Origin: VRUE01 sp963748075
Lineage (GTDB): Bacteria; Actinomycetota; Thermoleophilia; Solirubrobacterales; 70-9
Assembly: GCA_963748075.1 (NCBI GenBank)
Contig: CAVVHQ010000001.1
Span: forward strand, 1-59,683
Direction: 5' to 3'
Length of the DNA: 59,683 nt
This document shows, one piece after another, positions 7,135 through 16,069 of the stretch; the first letter of the stretch is position 1; every line of letters begins with the position of its first letter. Position numbers and translations under genes: made by a program. Under the pieces are notes generated by a model. It worked only from the letters and a program-made list of their open reading frames with translations. It searched no databases and was not told the origin of the DNA.

Positions 7135-10047
7135 ATGAAACGGCGCCGCAACATCTTCGTCCTGCTCTTCGTCCTGGGCCTGATCGCGGTCTCCGGAATC
7201 GTCATCGCCAACAGGCAGACGCAGCTCGGGCTCGACCTGAAGGGTGGCGTGCAGCTCGTCCTGCAGGGGCGGCCGACGCCGCAACAGCCGACGATCGACA
7301 GCGCCTCGATGGAAAGGGCGGTGGACATCATCCGCTCGGGCTGCGACCAGCTCGGCGTCTCGGAGATCGAAGTCGCGCGGGTCGGCAACGACCAGATCCA
7401 GGTCGGGATCCCCGGCGCGACCAGCGTCGGCCAGGCGACCGAATGCGCGACCAAGCCCGCCCGCCTCTATTTCTTCGACTGGGAACCGAACCTGATCGGC
7501 CGCGAGAAGGCGATCGGCGGCACGCCGGGGCGGGAACCGCCGAAAGCGGTGCTCGAAGAAGCGGAAAAGGAATGGAACGCCGCCGGCCGCAGCCCCTCGA
7601 AACAGGAAAACGGCCAGCTGGTCGCCTCCGGGGCCTATGCCAGCGAGTACAACGCGGCGAAGCTCGCCGCCGAACAGAAGCCGGTTCCGGACTGCGAAAA
7701 CTGCAGCCAGCCGACGACCTACTACCTGTTCCAGAAGGCGCCGCCGCACAAGCTGATCTCCGGTCCCGAGTACAGCCGGGAAGACCTCTACATCGACCCG
7801 AACGGGAAGAAGCGTCCGCACAACGTCGGCGAGGTCGTGAAGGTGCCGCAGGGGACGATCCTGATCTCCGAGAAGCCCAGCGACAAAAAGGGCCAGACGA
7901 TCGAAGACGCGCAGCCCGGCTGGTACGCGTTCAAGGACGACCCGGCGCTCTCGGGGACCGAAATCAGCAACCCGAAGGCCGAACAGCAGGAATTCGGCCC
8001 GGCGGTCACCTTCCAGTTCAGCGGCGGCGGCCGTCAGGCCTTCCAGGAAGTCACCCGCCAGATCGCCCAGCGCGGCCAGGCGCGGGCGATCGGGCCGGCC
8101 TCCGGCGAACAGGCGGAAGCGCTCTCCGGCCACTTCGCCGCGGTGCTCGACAACGAAGTCAAAACGCGGCCGATCATCAACTTCGGCGAAAACCCCGACG
8201 GGATCGACGGCCGCACCGGGGCGCAGATCTCCGGCGGCTTCAACGGCATATCCGACGCCCAGAACCTGGCCACCTACCTGCAGCGCGGCGCGCTGCCGAT
8301 CAACCTCAACCTGATCAGCCAGACCCAGGTCTCGGCGACGCTCGGCAGCGAAGCCCTGCACCAAGGGATCAAGGCCGGGATCATCGGCCTCTCCCTCGTC
8401 GTCATCTTCCTGCTCCTCTTCTACCGCTTCCTCGGGCTGATCGCGGCGCTGGCGCTCGGCGCCTACGGGGTGATCTTCTTCGCCCTGATCAAACTGATCC
8501 CGATCACGCTGACGCTGCCGGGGATCGCGGGCCTGATCCTGACGATCGGCGTCGCCGCCGACTCGAACATCGTGATCTTCGAGCGGATCAAGGAGGAGGT
8601 GCGCGCCGGCAGACCGATGGCCAGCGCGATCGCGGCCGGCTACCGGCGCGGGATCGCGACGATCGTCGACGCCAACGTCGTCACGCTGCTGACCGCCTTC
8701 ATCCTCTTCGTCCTCGCGACCGCCGGGGTCAAGGGCTTCGCCTTCACGCTCGGCGTCGGCACGATCGTCTCGCTGCTGACCGCGGTCGTCTTCACCCAGG
8801 CGCTGCTGCTCAGCATGAGCCGTTCGCGCCTCCTGCGCTCGCCCAGCGTGCTCGGCGCCGCCGGCGGGCAGCGGGTGCGCTGGCACTTCGACTTCATGGG
8901 CGCGAGCCGCTGGTTCTTCACCGCCTCCGGCTGCATCCTGATCGTCGGCGCCCTGGCCCTGGCGACCGACCAGCTCAACCTCGGGATCGACTTCGAGTCG
9001 GGCACCCGGGTCGAGGTGGCGCTGACCAAGAAGACCGACGAGGACGGGGTGCGCGAAGCGCTCGACAAGGCGGGGATCTCGGGCGGCGAGGTGCAGCGCG
9101 AGAGCAACCCGGGTCTCGGCGACAACGCCTTCCTGATCCAGTCGAGCACGTTGAAGCCGAGCCAGATCAACAAGATGCAGAAGGAGCTCGACAAGGAGTT
9201 CGGGATCGTCGAAAACGGCTTCGACAGCACCAGCGTCGGCCCCACCTTCGGCGCCACCGTGGCGAAGAGCGCGCGCAACGCGCTGATCTTCTCGCTGCTG
9301 GTGATCTGCGCCTACATCGCCTTCCGCTTCGACCCCAAATTCGCCGTGCCGGTGCTGATCGCGCTGTTCCACGACATCCTGATCACCGCCGGCGTCTACT
9401 CGCTGACCGGAAAAGAGGTGACCAGCGGCACGGTCGCCGCCTTCCTGACGATTTTGGGCTACTCGCTCTACGACACGATCATCGTCTTCGACCGAATACG
9501 CGAGAACATGCCGCGGATGCCGCGGGCGGCGTTCTCGCAGATCGTCAACCGCTCGATGAGCGAGGTGCTGACCCGCTCGCTGGCGACCAGCTTCACCACC
9601 CTGCTGGCGGTCGTCTCGCTGCTCGTCTTCGGCGGCGCGACGCTGCAGGCGTTCGCCTTCGCGATGCTGGTCGGGATCGTCTCCGGAACCTACTCGTCGA
9701 TCTTCATCGCCTCGCCGGTGCTGACCGCGTGGAAGGAACGCGAGCAGGGCTTCGCCCGCCGCCGCGAGCGGATCGCCGAGGTGGAGGGAAGCGTGCCGGC
9801 ATTCGCCGACGACGTCGCCCTGGCGAAGCTGAGCGAGGACGACGAGACCGACGAGCAGCGGGCCGAAGAGCTCACCGCGGTCGCGCTCGCCGAGCGCGGC
9901 GGCGACAACGGCGGCGATCCGGCGCCGGCGGCCGAGGATGAGCCGGCGCCGCCGGCGAGCGACCCGGCGGACGAGAAGCGCCGCGTTCGCGACGAGCGCC
10001 GCCGCGAACGCCGTAAACAGCGCCGCAAACACGGGAGGAACCGCTGA
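7135..10047 (+). CDS. secDF: Fused protein translocase accessory protein SecDF
   Basis: 970 residues. SecD and SecF in one polypeptide, which use the proton gradient to help SecYEG pull proteins across the membrane. TM1 is residues about 7-26, followed by the SecD signature LGLDLKGGVQL. A large extracytoplasmic domain runs to about residue 405. Five helices follow, with LTIGVAADSNIVIFERIKEE as the TM4 signature. The SecF half starts at about 583 (FDFMGASRWFF), has its signature LGIDFESGTRVEV, and ends with GYSLYDTIIVFDRIREN. The last 100 residues are a charged cytosolic tail, first acidic and then very basic (RRERRKQRRKHGRNR). The stop overlaps the next ATG by one base. Confidence 0.95.
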   Translation: MKRRRNIFVLLFVLGLIAVSGIVIANRQTQLGLDLKGGVQLVLQGRPTPQQPTIDSASMERAVDIIRSGCDQLGVSEIEVARVGNDQIQVGIPGATSVGQATECATKPARLYFFDWEPNLIGREKAIGGTPGREPPKAVLEEAEKEWNAAGRSPSKQENGQLVASGAYASEYNAAKLAAEQKPVPDCENCSQPTTYYLFQKAPPHKLISGPEYSREDLYIDPNGKKRPHNVGEVVKVPQGTILISEKPSDKKGQTIEDAQPGWYAFKDDPALSGTEISNPKAEQQEFGPAVTFQFSGGGRQAFQEVTRQIAQRGQARAIGPASGEQAEALSGHFAAVLDNEVKTRPIINFGENPDGIDGRTGAQISGGFNGISDAQNLATYLQRGALPINLNLISQTQVSATLGSEALHQGIKAGIIGLSLVVIFLLLFYRFLGLIAALALGAYGVIFFALIKLIPITLTLPGIAGLILTIGVAADSNIVIFERIKEEVRAGRPMASAIAAGYRRGIATIVDANVVTLLTAFILFVLATAGVKGFAFTLGVGTIVSLLTAVVFTQALLLSMSRSRLLRSPSVLGAAGGQRVRWHFDFMGASRWFFTASGCILIVGALALATDQLNLGIDFESGTRVEVALTKKTDEDGVREALDKAGISGGEVQRESNPGLGDNAFLIQSSTLKPSQINKMQKELDKEFGIVENGFDSTSVGPTFGATVAKSARNALIFSLLVICAYIAFRFDPKFAVPVLIALFHDILITAGVYSLTGKEVTSGTVAAFLTILGYSLYDTIIVFDRIRENMPRMPRAAFSQIVNRSMSEVLTRSLATSFTTLLAVVSLLVFGGATLQAFAFAMLVGIVSGTYSSIFIASPVLTAWKEREQGFARRRERIAEVEGSVPAFADDVALAKLSEDDETDEQRAEELTAVALAERGGDNGGDPAPAAEDEPAPPASDPADEKRRVRDERRRERRKQRRKHGRNR

Positions 10048-10310
10048 TGGCACTGCTCGTCTGGTTCACGATGGGGATCGCGCTCTGGCACTTCACCGTC
10101 TTCCTGCCGGATCGCTTCTGGCAGGGCATCGTCGGCGCCTTTCTCGGCTCGGTGATCGGCGCGATCGTCTTCGGCGCGATCGTCGAGCTCGTCTCCGGCC
10201 GCGGGCTGGGCAACACCGATGTGCTGACCGCGCTGACGGCGATCCCGGGCGTGGCGCTCGGCCTGGCCGTGGTCTGGGCGATCGGCAATCGCTCGGAACA
10301 AGCGGCCTGA
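10047..10310 (+). CDS. Small integral membrane protein downstream of secDF
   Basis: 87 residues, family not recognised. Two or three hydrophobic stretches can be seen: residues about 2-20 (ALLVWFTMGIALWHF), 26-48 (GIVGAFLGSVIGAIVFGAIV) and 62-81 (ALTAIPGVALGLAVVWAIG). The Gly-rich helix GAFLGSVIGAIVFGA resembles transglycosylase-associated (GlsB/YeaQ-like) membrane proteins, but the match is weak. The ATG overlaps the secDF stop (TGATG), so the two are co-translated, and a role linked to the membrane is likely. Confidence 0.75.
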   Translation: MALLVWFTMGIALWHFTVFLPDRFWQGIVGAFLGSVIGAIVFGAIVELVSGRGLGNTDVLTALTAIPGVALGLAVVWAIGNRSEQAA

Positions 10311-10313
10311 TTC

Positions 10314-10336
10314 GCGCCCGAATCCGTCCCGGGCGC
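10314..10336. other. Perfect hairpin between the secDF operon and recJ
   Basis: GCGCCCG (10314-10320) and CGGGCGC (10330-10336) form a 7-bp stem with a 9-nt loop just after the stop at 10310. No U-tract follows. It could mark the 3' end of the secDF transcript or simply be a stable stem. It sits immediately upstream of the putative recJ -10 box. Confidence 0.4.
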
Positions 10337-10340
10337 TGCC

Positions 10341-10352
10341 TAGCCTGGCTGT
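10341..10352 (+). promoter_or_regulatory. Putative -10 box giving a leaderless recJ transcript
   Basis: TAGCCT at 10341-10346 is followed by 6 nt and then the GTG start at 10353. This is the spacing expected when transcription begins at the start codon. There is no Shine-Dalgarno sequence. The same arrangement occurs at pdxS, the methylase gene (26616) and the amidase gene (53333). Confidence 0.4.
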
Positions 10353-12785
10353 GTGGCGGATGCTGCCCATGCATATGAGGCCGAGCCGTACTCCTACGCG
10401 GAGGCGCGGGCGCTCGCCGACGAGCTCGGGCTGAGCGAGCCGGTCGCGGTGACGTTGGTGCGGCGCGGCTACCGGACGCCCGCGGCGGCGCGCGAGTTTC
10501 TCGCCGCCGAGGAGTCGCACCCGCCCGAGGCGTTCGGGTCGATGGCGACGGTCGTCGAGCTCGTCACGTTGGCGATCGACGCGGGTAGCCGGATCACCGT
10601 CCACGGCGACTTCGACGTCGACGGGGTCTGCGCGACGACGATCCTGGTCAGCGCGCTGCGTGAGCTGGGCGCGCAGGCCGACTGGCTGATCCCCGACCGG
10701 ATCGAGGACGGGTACGGCCTGTCTGCCGACAACGTCCAGAAGCTCGCCGAGCGTGGGACCGAGCTCCTGATCACCGTCGATTGCGGCATCACCTCGGTCG
10801 AGGAGGTGAAGCTGGCGCGCGAGCTCGGGATCGAGGTGGTCGTGACGGACCATCACCAGCCCGGCGCGGTCTTGCCCGATTGCCCGATCCTGCATCCGAG
10901 CGTCGATGGCTACCCGTTCGAGTCCCTTTGCGGCACTGCCGTCGCCTGGAAGCTCGCTCAAGCCCTGGGACGATCTGATGTCGACCTAGACCTCGTTGCT
11001 CTGGCAACGGTCGCCGACGTCGTACCGCTGGTGGGCGAGAACAGGTCGCTGGTCCGGCGCGGGCTCGAGGAGGTGCGGCGGGCCCGCAGACCCGGAATCC
11101 GGGCGCTGCTGGAGGCGGCGAAATGCGAGCCGACGCAGCTCGACGAGAGCGATCTGGCGTTTCGGTTGGCGCCGCGGATCAACGCCGCGGGGCGGCTGTA
11201 TCGGGCCGACGCGGGGGTGGAGCTCTTTCTGACCGAGGACGAGGCGCGGGCGCAGGAGATCGCGGCCGAGCTGAGCCGGGCGAACAGCGAGCGGCGGGCG
11301 AGGGAGCGCGAGGTCGATACGGCCGCCGAGGCGGCGCGGCGGGAGCTGCCCGACGAGCTGCGCGAGGCGCCGGGGCTGGTCCTCGCGGGGGATGGGTGGC
11401 ACCCGGGCGTGATCGGGATCGTGGCGTCGCGGCTGGCCGAGCGCCACCACCGGCCGGTGGTCGTCGTCTCGCTCGACGGCGAGGGGGGAGGCCGAGGGTC
11501 GGGGCGGAGCATCCCCGGCTTCGACCTGCTCGCCGGGCTGGAGGCATGCGCAGAGCATCTCGAGGGATTCGGCGGGCATCGGGCGGCGGCCGGCTTGCAG
11601 CTGCGGGCGGAGAACCTGGAGGCGTTCCAGGCGGCGTTCGCCGCCCATGCGACCGCCGTGCTCGGCCCGGAGGACCTGCGGCGCACGGAGCGGATCGACG
11701 CCGTCGTCGGCGGCGCCGGGCTGGGCCTCGACCTGGCGGAAGAGCTTCAGCAGCTGGCGCCGTTCGGCATCGGCAACCCGGGGGTGCGGCTGCTGGTGCC
11801 GTCGGCGCGGGTGCGCGATGTGCGCACGATGGGCGAAGGAAAGCATGCGCGCTTCAGCCTGCACAGCGGCGCCCACCGGGCGCTCGGCGTCGCCTTCGGC
11901 CGCGCGAGCCTCGGCGTCGGCGAGGACGACCCGGTCGACGCCGCCGTGCGGCTCGAGGTCAACCGCTGGAACGGCTCGGTCGAGCCCCGCCTCGTCCTGC
12001 GCGAGCTCTACCCGCGCGAGTCGGCCGCGGCCGAAGCCGCCGACGAGGCCTGGTGGCGCCGCTTCGAGGCCGAGCTCGCCGCCGACCCCGCCGCCACCCC
12101 CGAGCGTGGTCGAGCTTTCGACCGCACAGCGGCTCAAACCTCTACCGCGCCCGGGGGTGGTCGCGAGGTGGTGCGGCCTCGTAGCTCGGCTGCGGCGGTG
12201 GTGGGGGAGCTGGCCTCGGCCGGGGGTGGGGAGGTGCTGGCGGTGGTCGCCTGCGCGGAGCGGCGGGTGGCGCTCGCGGGCGAGCGGGTGACGCTGGCCG
12301 ACGCCGCCGTGCTCGAGGGCGAACCCGAGCTCGCCGCGCGCTTCGAGCACGTGGTCTTCGTCGACCCGCCGCAGTTCGAACATGTCGAGCAGCTGGCGAC
12401 GGCGGGGGAGGGTTATGTCCACCTGGCCTGGGGCGAGGCCGAGCATCGCTTCGCCCGCACGATGCTGGACGAGCAGCTGGCCCGCCGCGAGACCCTGATC
12501 GCCGCCTTCCGCGACCTGCGCGACGCCGGCGAGGCGGGCGGCGAGGAGCTGCTCGCGGCGCTGCGCGGCAGCGGTCGCTTTCCCCGCTCTCCCGTGACCG
12601 CCGCCCGCTGCCTGCGCGTCCTCGGCGAGCTCGAGCTGGTGCAGGGAACGGCCGATGGAGGAGGCGGTCGCGTCGGCGTCGTATCCTCCGAGGGGACAGA
12701 ACTCGAGCGCTCGCCGGCCTACCGCGCCTACGGCGCCCGTCACCAGGAGGCTCTGCGATACCTCGAACGACGAAAGAATCCCTAG
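10353..12785 (+). CDS. recJ: Single-stranded-DNA exonuclease RecJ with a long C-terminal extension
   Basis: 810 residues, larger than the roughly 575 of E. coli RecJ. A 5'-3' ssDNA exonuclease for recombination and mismatch repair. DHH motifs: HGDFDVDGVCATT, LLITVDCGI and VVVTDHHQPG (about residue 166). The DHHA1 domain is shown by GSGRSIPGFDLLAGLEACAE and GFGGHRAAAGLQL. An OB-like domain follows (FGIGNPGVRLLVPSARVRDV). After about residue 555 there is an extra region, first a linker around 580-603 that coincides with a palindromic element, then a domain with VLAVVACAERRVALAGERVT resembling the C-terminal helicase-like extension of some bacterial RecJs. The GTG start is supported by the leaderless promoter arrangement. 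Confidence 0.93.
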   Translation: MADAAHAYEAEPYSYAEARALADELGLSEPVAVTLVRRGYRTPAAAREFLAAEESHPPEAFGSMATVVELVTLAIDAGSRITVHGDFDVDGVCATTILVSALRELGAQADWLIPDRIEDGYGLSADNVQKLAERGTELLITVDCGITSVEEVKLARELGIEVVVTDHHQPGAVLPDCPILHPSVDGYPFESLCGTAVAWKLAQALGRSDVDLDLVALATVADVVPLVGENRSLVRRGLEEVRRARRPGIRALLEAAKCEPTQLDESDLAFRLAPRINAAGRLYRADAGVELFLTEDEARAQEIAAELSRANSERRAREREVDTAAEAARRELPDELREAPGLVLAGDGWHPGVIGIVASRLAERHHRPVVVVSLDGEGGGRGSGRSIPGFDLLAGLEACAEHLEGFGGHRAAAGLQLRAENLEAFQAAFAAHATAVLGPEDLRRTERIDAVVGGAGLGLDLAEELQQLAPFGIGNPGVRLLVPSARVRDVRTMGEGKHARFSLHSGAHRALGVAFGRASLGVGEDDPVDAAVRLEVNRWNGSVEPRLVLRELYPRESAAAEAADEAWWRRFEAELAADPAATPERGRAFDRTAAQTSTAPGGGREVVRPRSSAAAVVGELASAGGGEVLAVVACAERRVALAGERVTLADAAVLEGEPELAARFEHVVFVDPPQFEHVEQLATAGEGYVHLAWGEAEHRFARTMLDEQLARRETLIAAFRDLRDAGEAGGEELLAALRGSGRFPRSPVTAARCLRVLGELELVQGTADGGGGRVGVVSSEGTELERSPAYRAYGARHQEALRYLERRKNP
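12094..12160. repeat. Palindromic element related to set 1, inside recJ
   Basis: The outer arms CCACCCCCGAGCG (12094-12106) and CGCCCGGGGGTGG (12148-12160) match at 12 of 13 positions. The inner stem is GGTCGA/TCGACC (12108-12113 and 12118-12123) with a 4-nt loop. The arm CCGCCACCCCCG is the same C-rich string as in copy A. The octamer TCTGATTC is absent, so this is a related or divergent member. It encodes a low-complexity linker (ERGRAFDRTAAQTSTAPGGG) in RecJ. Confidence 0.5.
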
Positions 12786-12817
12786 AGCAGCACGGGCTCC
12801 TCGCCGACCTCTTCGCG

Positions 12818-14969
12818 GTGGTCGAGGAGTTCGACTCGGGCGCTGACGTCGAGCGGCCCGCGCTCACGCGCGCCTTCGAGTTCGCCTGCGACCACCACGC
12901 CGACCAGCGGCGCCATTCCGGCGACGAGTTCATCACCCACCCGGTCGGCGTCGCCCAGATCTGCGCCGGCATGCGGCTCGACACCGAGACGCTCTGCGCG
13001 GCGCTGCTGCACGACACGGTCGAGGACACCAGCGCCAGCCTCGAGGAGATCGGGGCGGAGTTCGGCGAGGAGGTCGCCCAGCTGGTCGACGGGGTCACCA
13101 AGCTGACCGGGATGACCTTCGAGAGCCGCGACGAGCGGCAGGCGGAGAACTACCGCAAGATGATGGTGGCGATGGCCACCGACGTCAGGGTGATCCTGAT
13201 CAAGCTGGCCGATCGCCTGCACAACATGCGCACGCTCGGCGCGCTGCCCAAGCAGAAGCAGATGTCGAAGGCGCGCGAGACGATCGAGATCTACGCGCCG
13301 CTCGCCCACCGGCTGGGGATCCACGCGATCAAATGGGAGCTCGAGGACCTCGCCTTCGCGACCCTGCACCCGCGCAAGTACAAGGAGATCAAACAGCTCG
13401 TCGCCCAGCAGCGCGACGAGCGCGAGGTCTACGTCAACCAGGCGGGCGACTTCCTCTCGCGGGAGCTGGGGGAGGTCGGGATCGAGGCCGAGATCTCCGG
13501 CCGCGCCAAGCACTTCTACTCGATCTACACCAAGATGACCAAGAAGGGGCGCGAGTTCAACGAGATCTTCGACCTCACCGCGATGCGGGTGATCGTCGGC
13601 TCGGTCAAGGACTGCTACGGCGCGATCGGCGTCATCCACTCGCTCTGGAAGCCGCTGCCCGGCCGCTTCAAGGACTTCGTCGCGATGCCGAAGGCCAACA
13701 TGTATCAGGCGCTGCACACGACCGTGATCGGGCCCGGAGGGCAAGCCGCTGGAGATCCAGATCCGGACGCGCCGAGATGCACGACCTGGCCGAGTACGGG
13801 ATCGCCGCCCACGTCGCCTACAAAGAGGGCGGCGGCGGCGACCCGCAGCGCGAGAAGATGACCTGGCTGCGCCAGCTGGTCGAGGCCGAGGGCGAGCAGG
13901 ACCCGGCCGAGTTCCTCGAGTCGCTGAAGGTCGACCTGTTCGAGGACGAGGTCTTCGTCTTCACCCCGAAGGGCGAGGTGAAGAACCTCTCGGCCGGCTC
14001 GACGCCGCTCGACTTCGCCTACGCGGTCCACACCGACGTCGGCCACCGCTGCGTCGGCGCCAAGGTCAACGGCAACATCGTGCCGCTGCACTACCAGCTG
14101 CGCTCCGGCGACATCGTCGAGGTGCTGACCGCGAAGCAGAAGCGCGGCCCCTCGCGCGACTGGCTGAAGCTGGTGCGGACGAGCCGCGCCCGCAACAAGA
14201 TCCGCGCCTTCTTCAAACAGGAACGGCGCGAGGACGCCGAGCAGAAGGGTCGCGAGGCGCTCGAGGAGGCGCTGCGCAAGCGCGGCCTGCCGATGCAGAA
14301 GCTGGCGATGTCGCCGCTGCTCGCGCAGGTGATCCGCGAGATGGGCTTCCGCAAGGCGACCGAGTTCTACATCGCCCTCGGCCAGGGCAAGGTGGCGACC
14401 AAGGCGGTCGCCAACAAGCTGATGCAGCGCCTCAAAGAGGGCGAGGCGGTCGAGGAGCGACGCGCCGATCCGCCTCGGCGAGGCCCGCGAGGACAAGGCG
14501 CGGCGCACCAAGGACGCCTCCGACTACGGGATCCGGGTGAAGGGCGCCGACAACGTCGCGGTGCGGCTCGCCAAGTGCTGCCGGCCGGTGCCCGGGCGAC
14601 GAGATCGCCGGCTACGTCTCGCTCGGCCGCGGCATCACCATCCACCGCGCCGACTGCAAGAACGTCAAGGCGCTGATGAAGTCGCCGGAACGCTTCGTCG
14701 AGGTCGGCTGGGACGGCGAGAACGAGTCCTCCTATCGGGTCGAGCTGCAGATCGACGCCTACGACCGCACCCGCCTGCTCGAGGACCTCTCGCGCACCTT
14801 CTCGGAGGCCGGGATCAACATCCTCGGCGCCAGCTGCATGACCAGGCACCCGATGGTGAAGAACCGCTTCGTGGTCGAGGTCGGCGACACCGAGCAGCTC
14901 AAGCAGTGCATCTCGCGCCTGCGCAACGTCGAGAGCGTCTTCGACGCCTACCGGATCACGCCTTCCTGA
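12818..14969 (+). pseudogene. relA: Bifunctional (p)ppGpp synthetase/hydrolase RelA/SpoT, four frameshifts as sequenced
   Basis: All domains of a long RSH enzyme can be followed. The HD hydrolase domain has FITHPVGVAQI and LLHDTVEDT, so hydrolysis is probably possible. The synthetase domain has RAKHFYSIYTKM and DLTAMRVIVGSVKDCYGAIG. The TGS domain has EVFVFTPKGEVKNLSAGSTP, and the C-terminal ACT domain has LLEDLSRTFSEAGINILGAS. The frame shifts by one inserted base near 13736 (before GKPLEIQIRT), near 13772 (before EMHDLAEYGIAAH), near 14455 and near 14600 (before DEIAGYVSLGRGITIH). Homology is continuous across every break. The GTG start at 12818 is the first start codon in frame. I infer assembly errors over real inactivation. 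Confidence 0.88.
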
Positions 14970-15098
14970 ACGTTGGGCGGGGTGTGGGCAGGGGGCTCCG
15001 CTTAACTTTTTTTTGAAGACAGTGGACGGCCGTCCGAGGTTGTCGCCGCAAAAAAGGTACAAGACGCTCTGCCCCCTACCCACACCCACCAATACGTT
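14969..15098. repeat. Long nested palindrome, set 2, copy 1 (bidirectional terminator candidate)
   Basis: Starts on the last base of the relA stop. The outer arms GGGGTGTGGGCAGGGGGC (from 14979) and GCCCCCTACCCACACCC (15071-15087) pair with few mismatches, and the pairing extends outward to AACG/CGTT. Inside are an 8-T run (15007-15014), a perfect palindrome GGACGGCCGTCC (15024-15035) and a 6-A run (15050-15055). It fills the gap between convergent relA and the lipid-kinase gene, so termination from both sides is plausible. The arm core GGGCNGGGGGC recurs at 38021-38129 and, one base shorter, at 41461-41551. Confidence 0.6.
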
Positions 15099-15106
15099 CC
15101 GTGGGC

Positions 15107-16069
15107 CTAGGCGACGATCGTGAGCGCACCCGGCTCGACGCTCAGCTCGAGCCGCGTGCGCTCGCCGATGTACTCGCCGTCGACCTGGACGGGAAAGGGG
15201 CGGGTGATGCCGTCCTTGGTCTCCGAGATCGAGGCGACGTTGGCCGCGACGACGTCGTCGAAGTGCTCGACCTGCCGGTGGCGGGCGGCGGGGCGCCGCT
15301 CGCTGAACAGGCGCGAGATCAGGGTCGGCATGTCGCGCTGCGCAGCGCGCTTCAGCACGGCGAGCGAGAGGGTGCCGTCGTCGATCGCGATCCCCTCGCA
15401 GACGCGGATCGGCGAGTTGGCGAAGTAGGTGAAGGGGTCGGAGTTCTGGGCGAGGGCGGTGACGCCCTCGCAGCTGCGACCGTCGGCCTCGACCCGCAGT
15501 CGCACCGGATTGACCATGTATTGCCGGTAGAAGGCCGAGATCGCCGCCCAGCTGTAGTAGTAGTGGCCGGCGCGCGACTTGAGCCGCGGGTGGGCGTCTA
15601 CGCGGCGCACGACGGTCGCGTCGATCCCCACCCCGGAGGAGAAGACGAAGCGGCGGTCGTCGACCCTGCCGAGGTCGATCTTGCGCGGCTCCCAGTCGTC
15701 GACCAGGGCGAGCAGGTGCTCGGTCGCGTCGACCACGTCGTTGGGGATCGCGAGCGTGCGGCAGACCACGTTGGTCGAGCCGCCGGGCAGCACCGAGACC
15801 GGCACGTCGGTGCCGGCGAGGCCGTTGGCGACCTCGTTCAGGGTGCCGTCGCCGCCGAAGGCGACGACCACGTCGTAGCCGCGGTCGCGTACCTCGCGGC
15901 CGATCTCGATCGCGTGGTTCTGCGCCTCGGTGTCGACCGTCTCGACCTCGAAACGACCTTGCAGCGCGTAGACGACCAGGTTCTTCAGCCGGTCGGAGAC
16001 GGTCGTCGCGTAGGGGTTGACGATCAGCAGCATCCGCTTCTTGGTGGCGCGCCTACCCGGTCGCCTCAT
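15107..16069 (-). CDS. Diacylglycerol/sphingosine kinase family protein
   Basis: 320 residues. Lipid kinase of the DagK/LCB5 family, which phosphorylates diacylglycerol or related lipids at the membrane surface. The catalytic domain begins KKRMLLIVNPYATT and has the nucleotide-binding FGGDGTLNEVANGLAG and VLPGGSTNVVCRTL. The C-terminal beta-sandwich carries FVFSSGVGIDATVVRR and FPVQVDGEYIGERTRLEL. The ATG at 16067-16069 overlaps the 3' end of the MBL gene, so the minus-strand genes form an operon. The substrate cannot be told from sequence. Confidence 0.88.
   Translation of the reverse strand: MRRPGRRATKKRMLLIVNPYATTVSDRLKNLVVYALQGRFEVETVDTEAQNHAIEIGREVRDRGYDVVVAFGGDGTLNEVANGLAGTDVPVSVLPGGSTNVVCRTLAIPNDVVDATEHLLALVDDWEPRKIDLGRVDDRRFVFSSGVGIDATVVRRVDAHPRLKSRAGHYYYSWAAISAFYRQYMVNPVRLRVEADGRSCEGVTALAQNSDPFTYFANSPIRVCEGIAIDDGTLSLAVLKRAAQRDMPTLISRLFSERRPAARHRQVEHFDDVVAANVASISETKDGITRPFPVQVDGEYIGERTRLELSVEPGALTIVA

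Noticed and set aside
7030..10053. A 1007-codon open frame on the minus strand opposite secDF
   Set aside because: It is an antisense shadow of a GC-rich coding sequence: Arg/Asp/Gly-rich, no domains, and it covers a clearly identified gene on the other strand.
10314..10336. Hairpin before recJ as an intrinsic terminator
   Set aside because: The stem is perfect but no U-tract follows, so I list it only as a hairpin.
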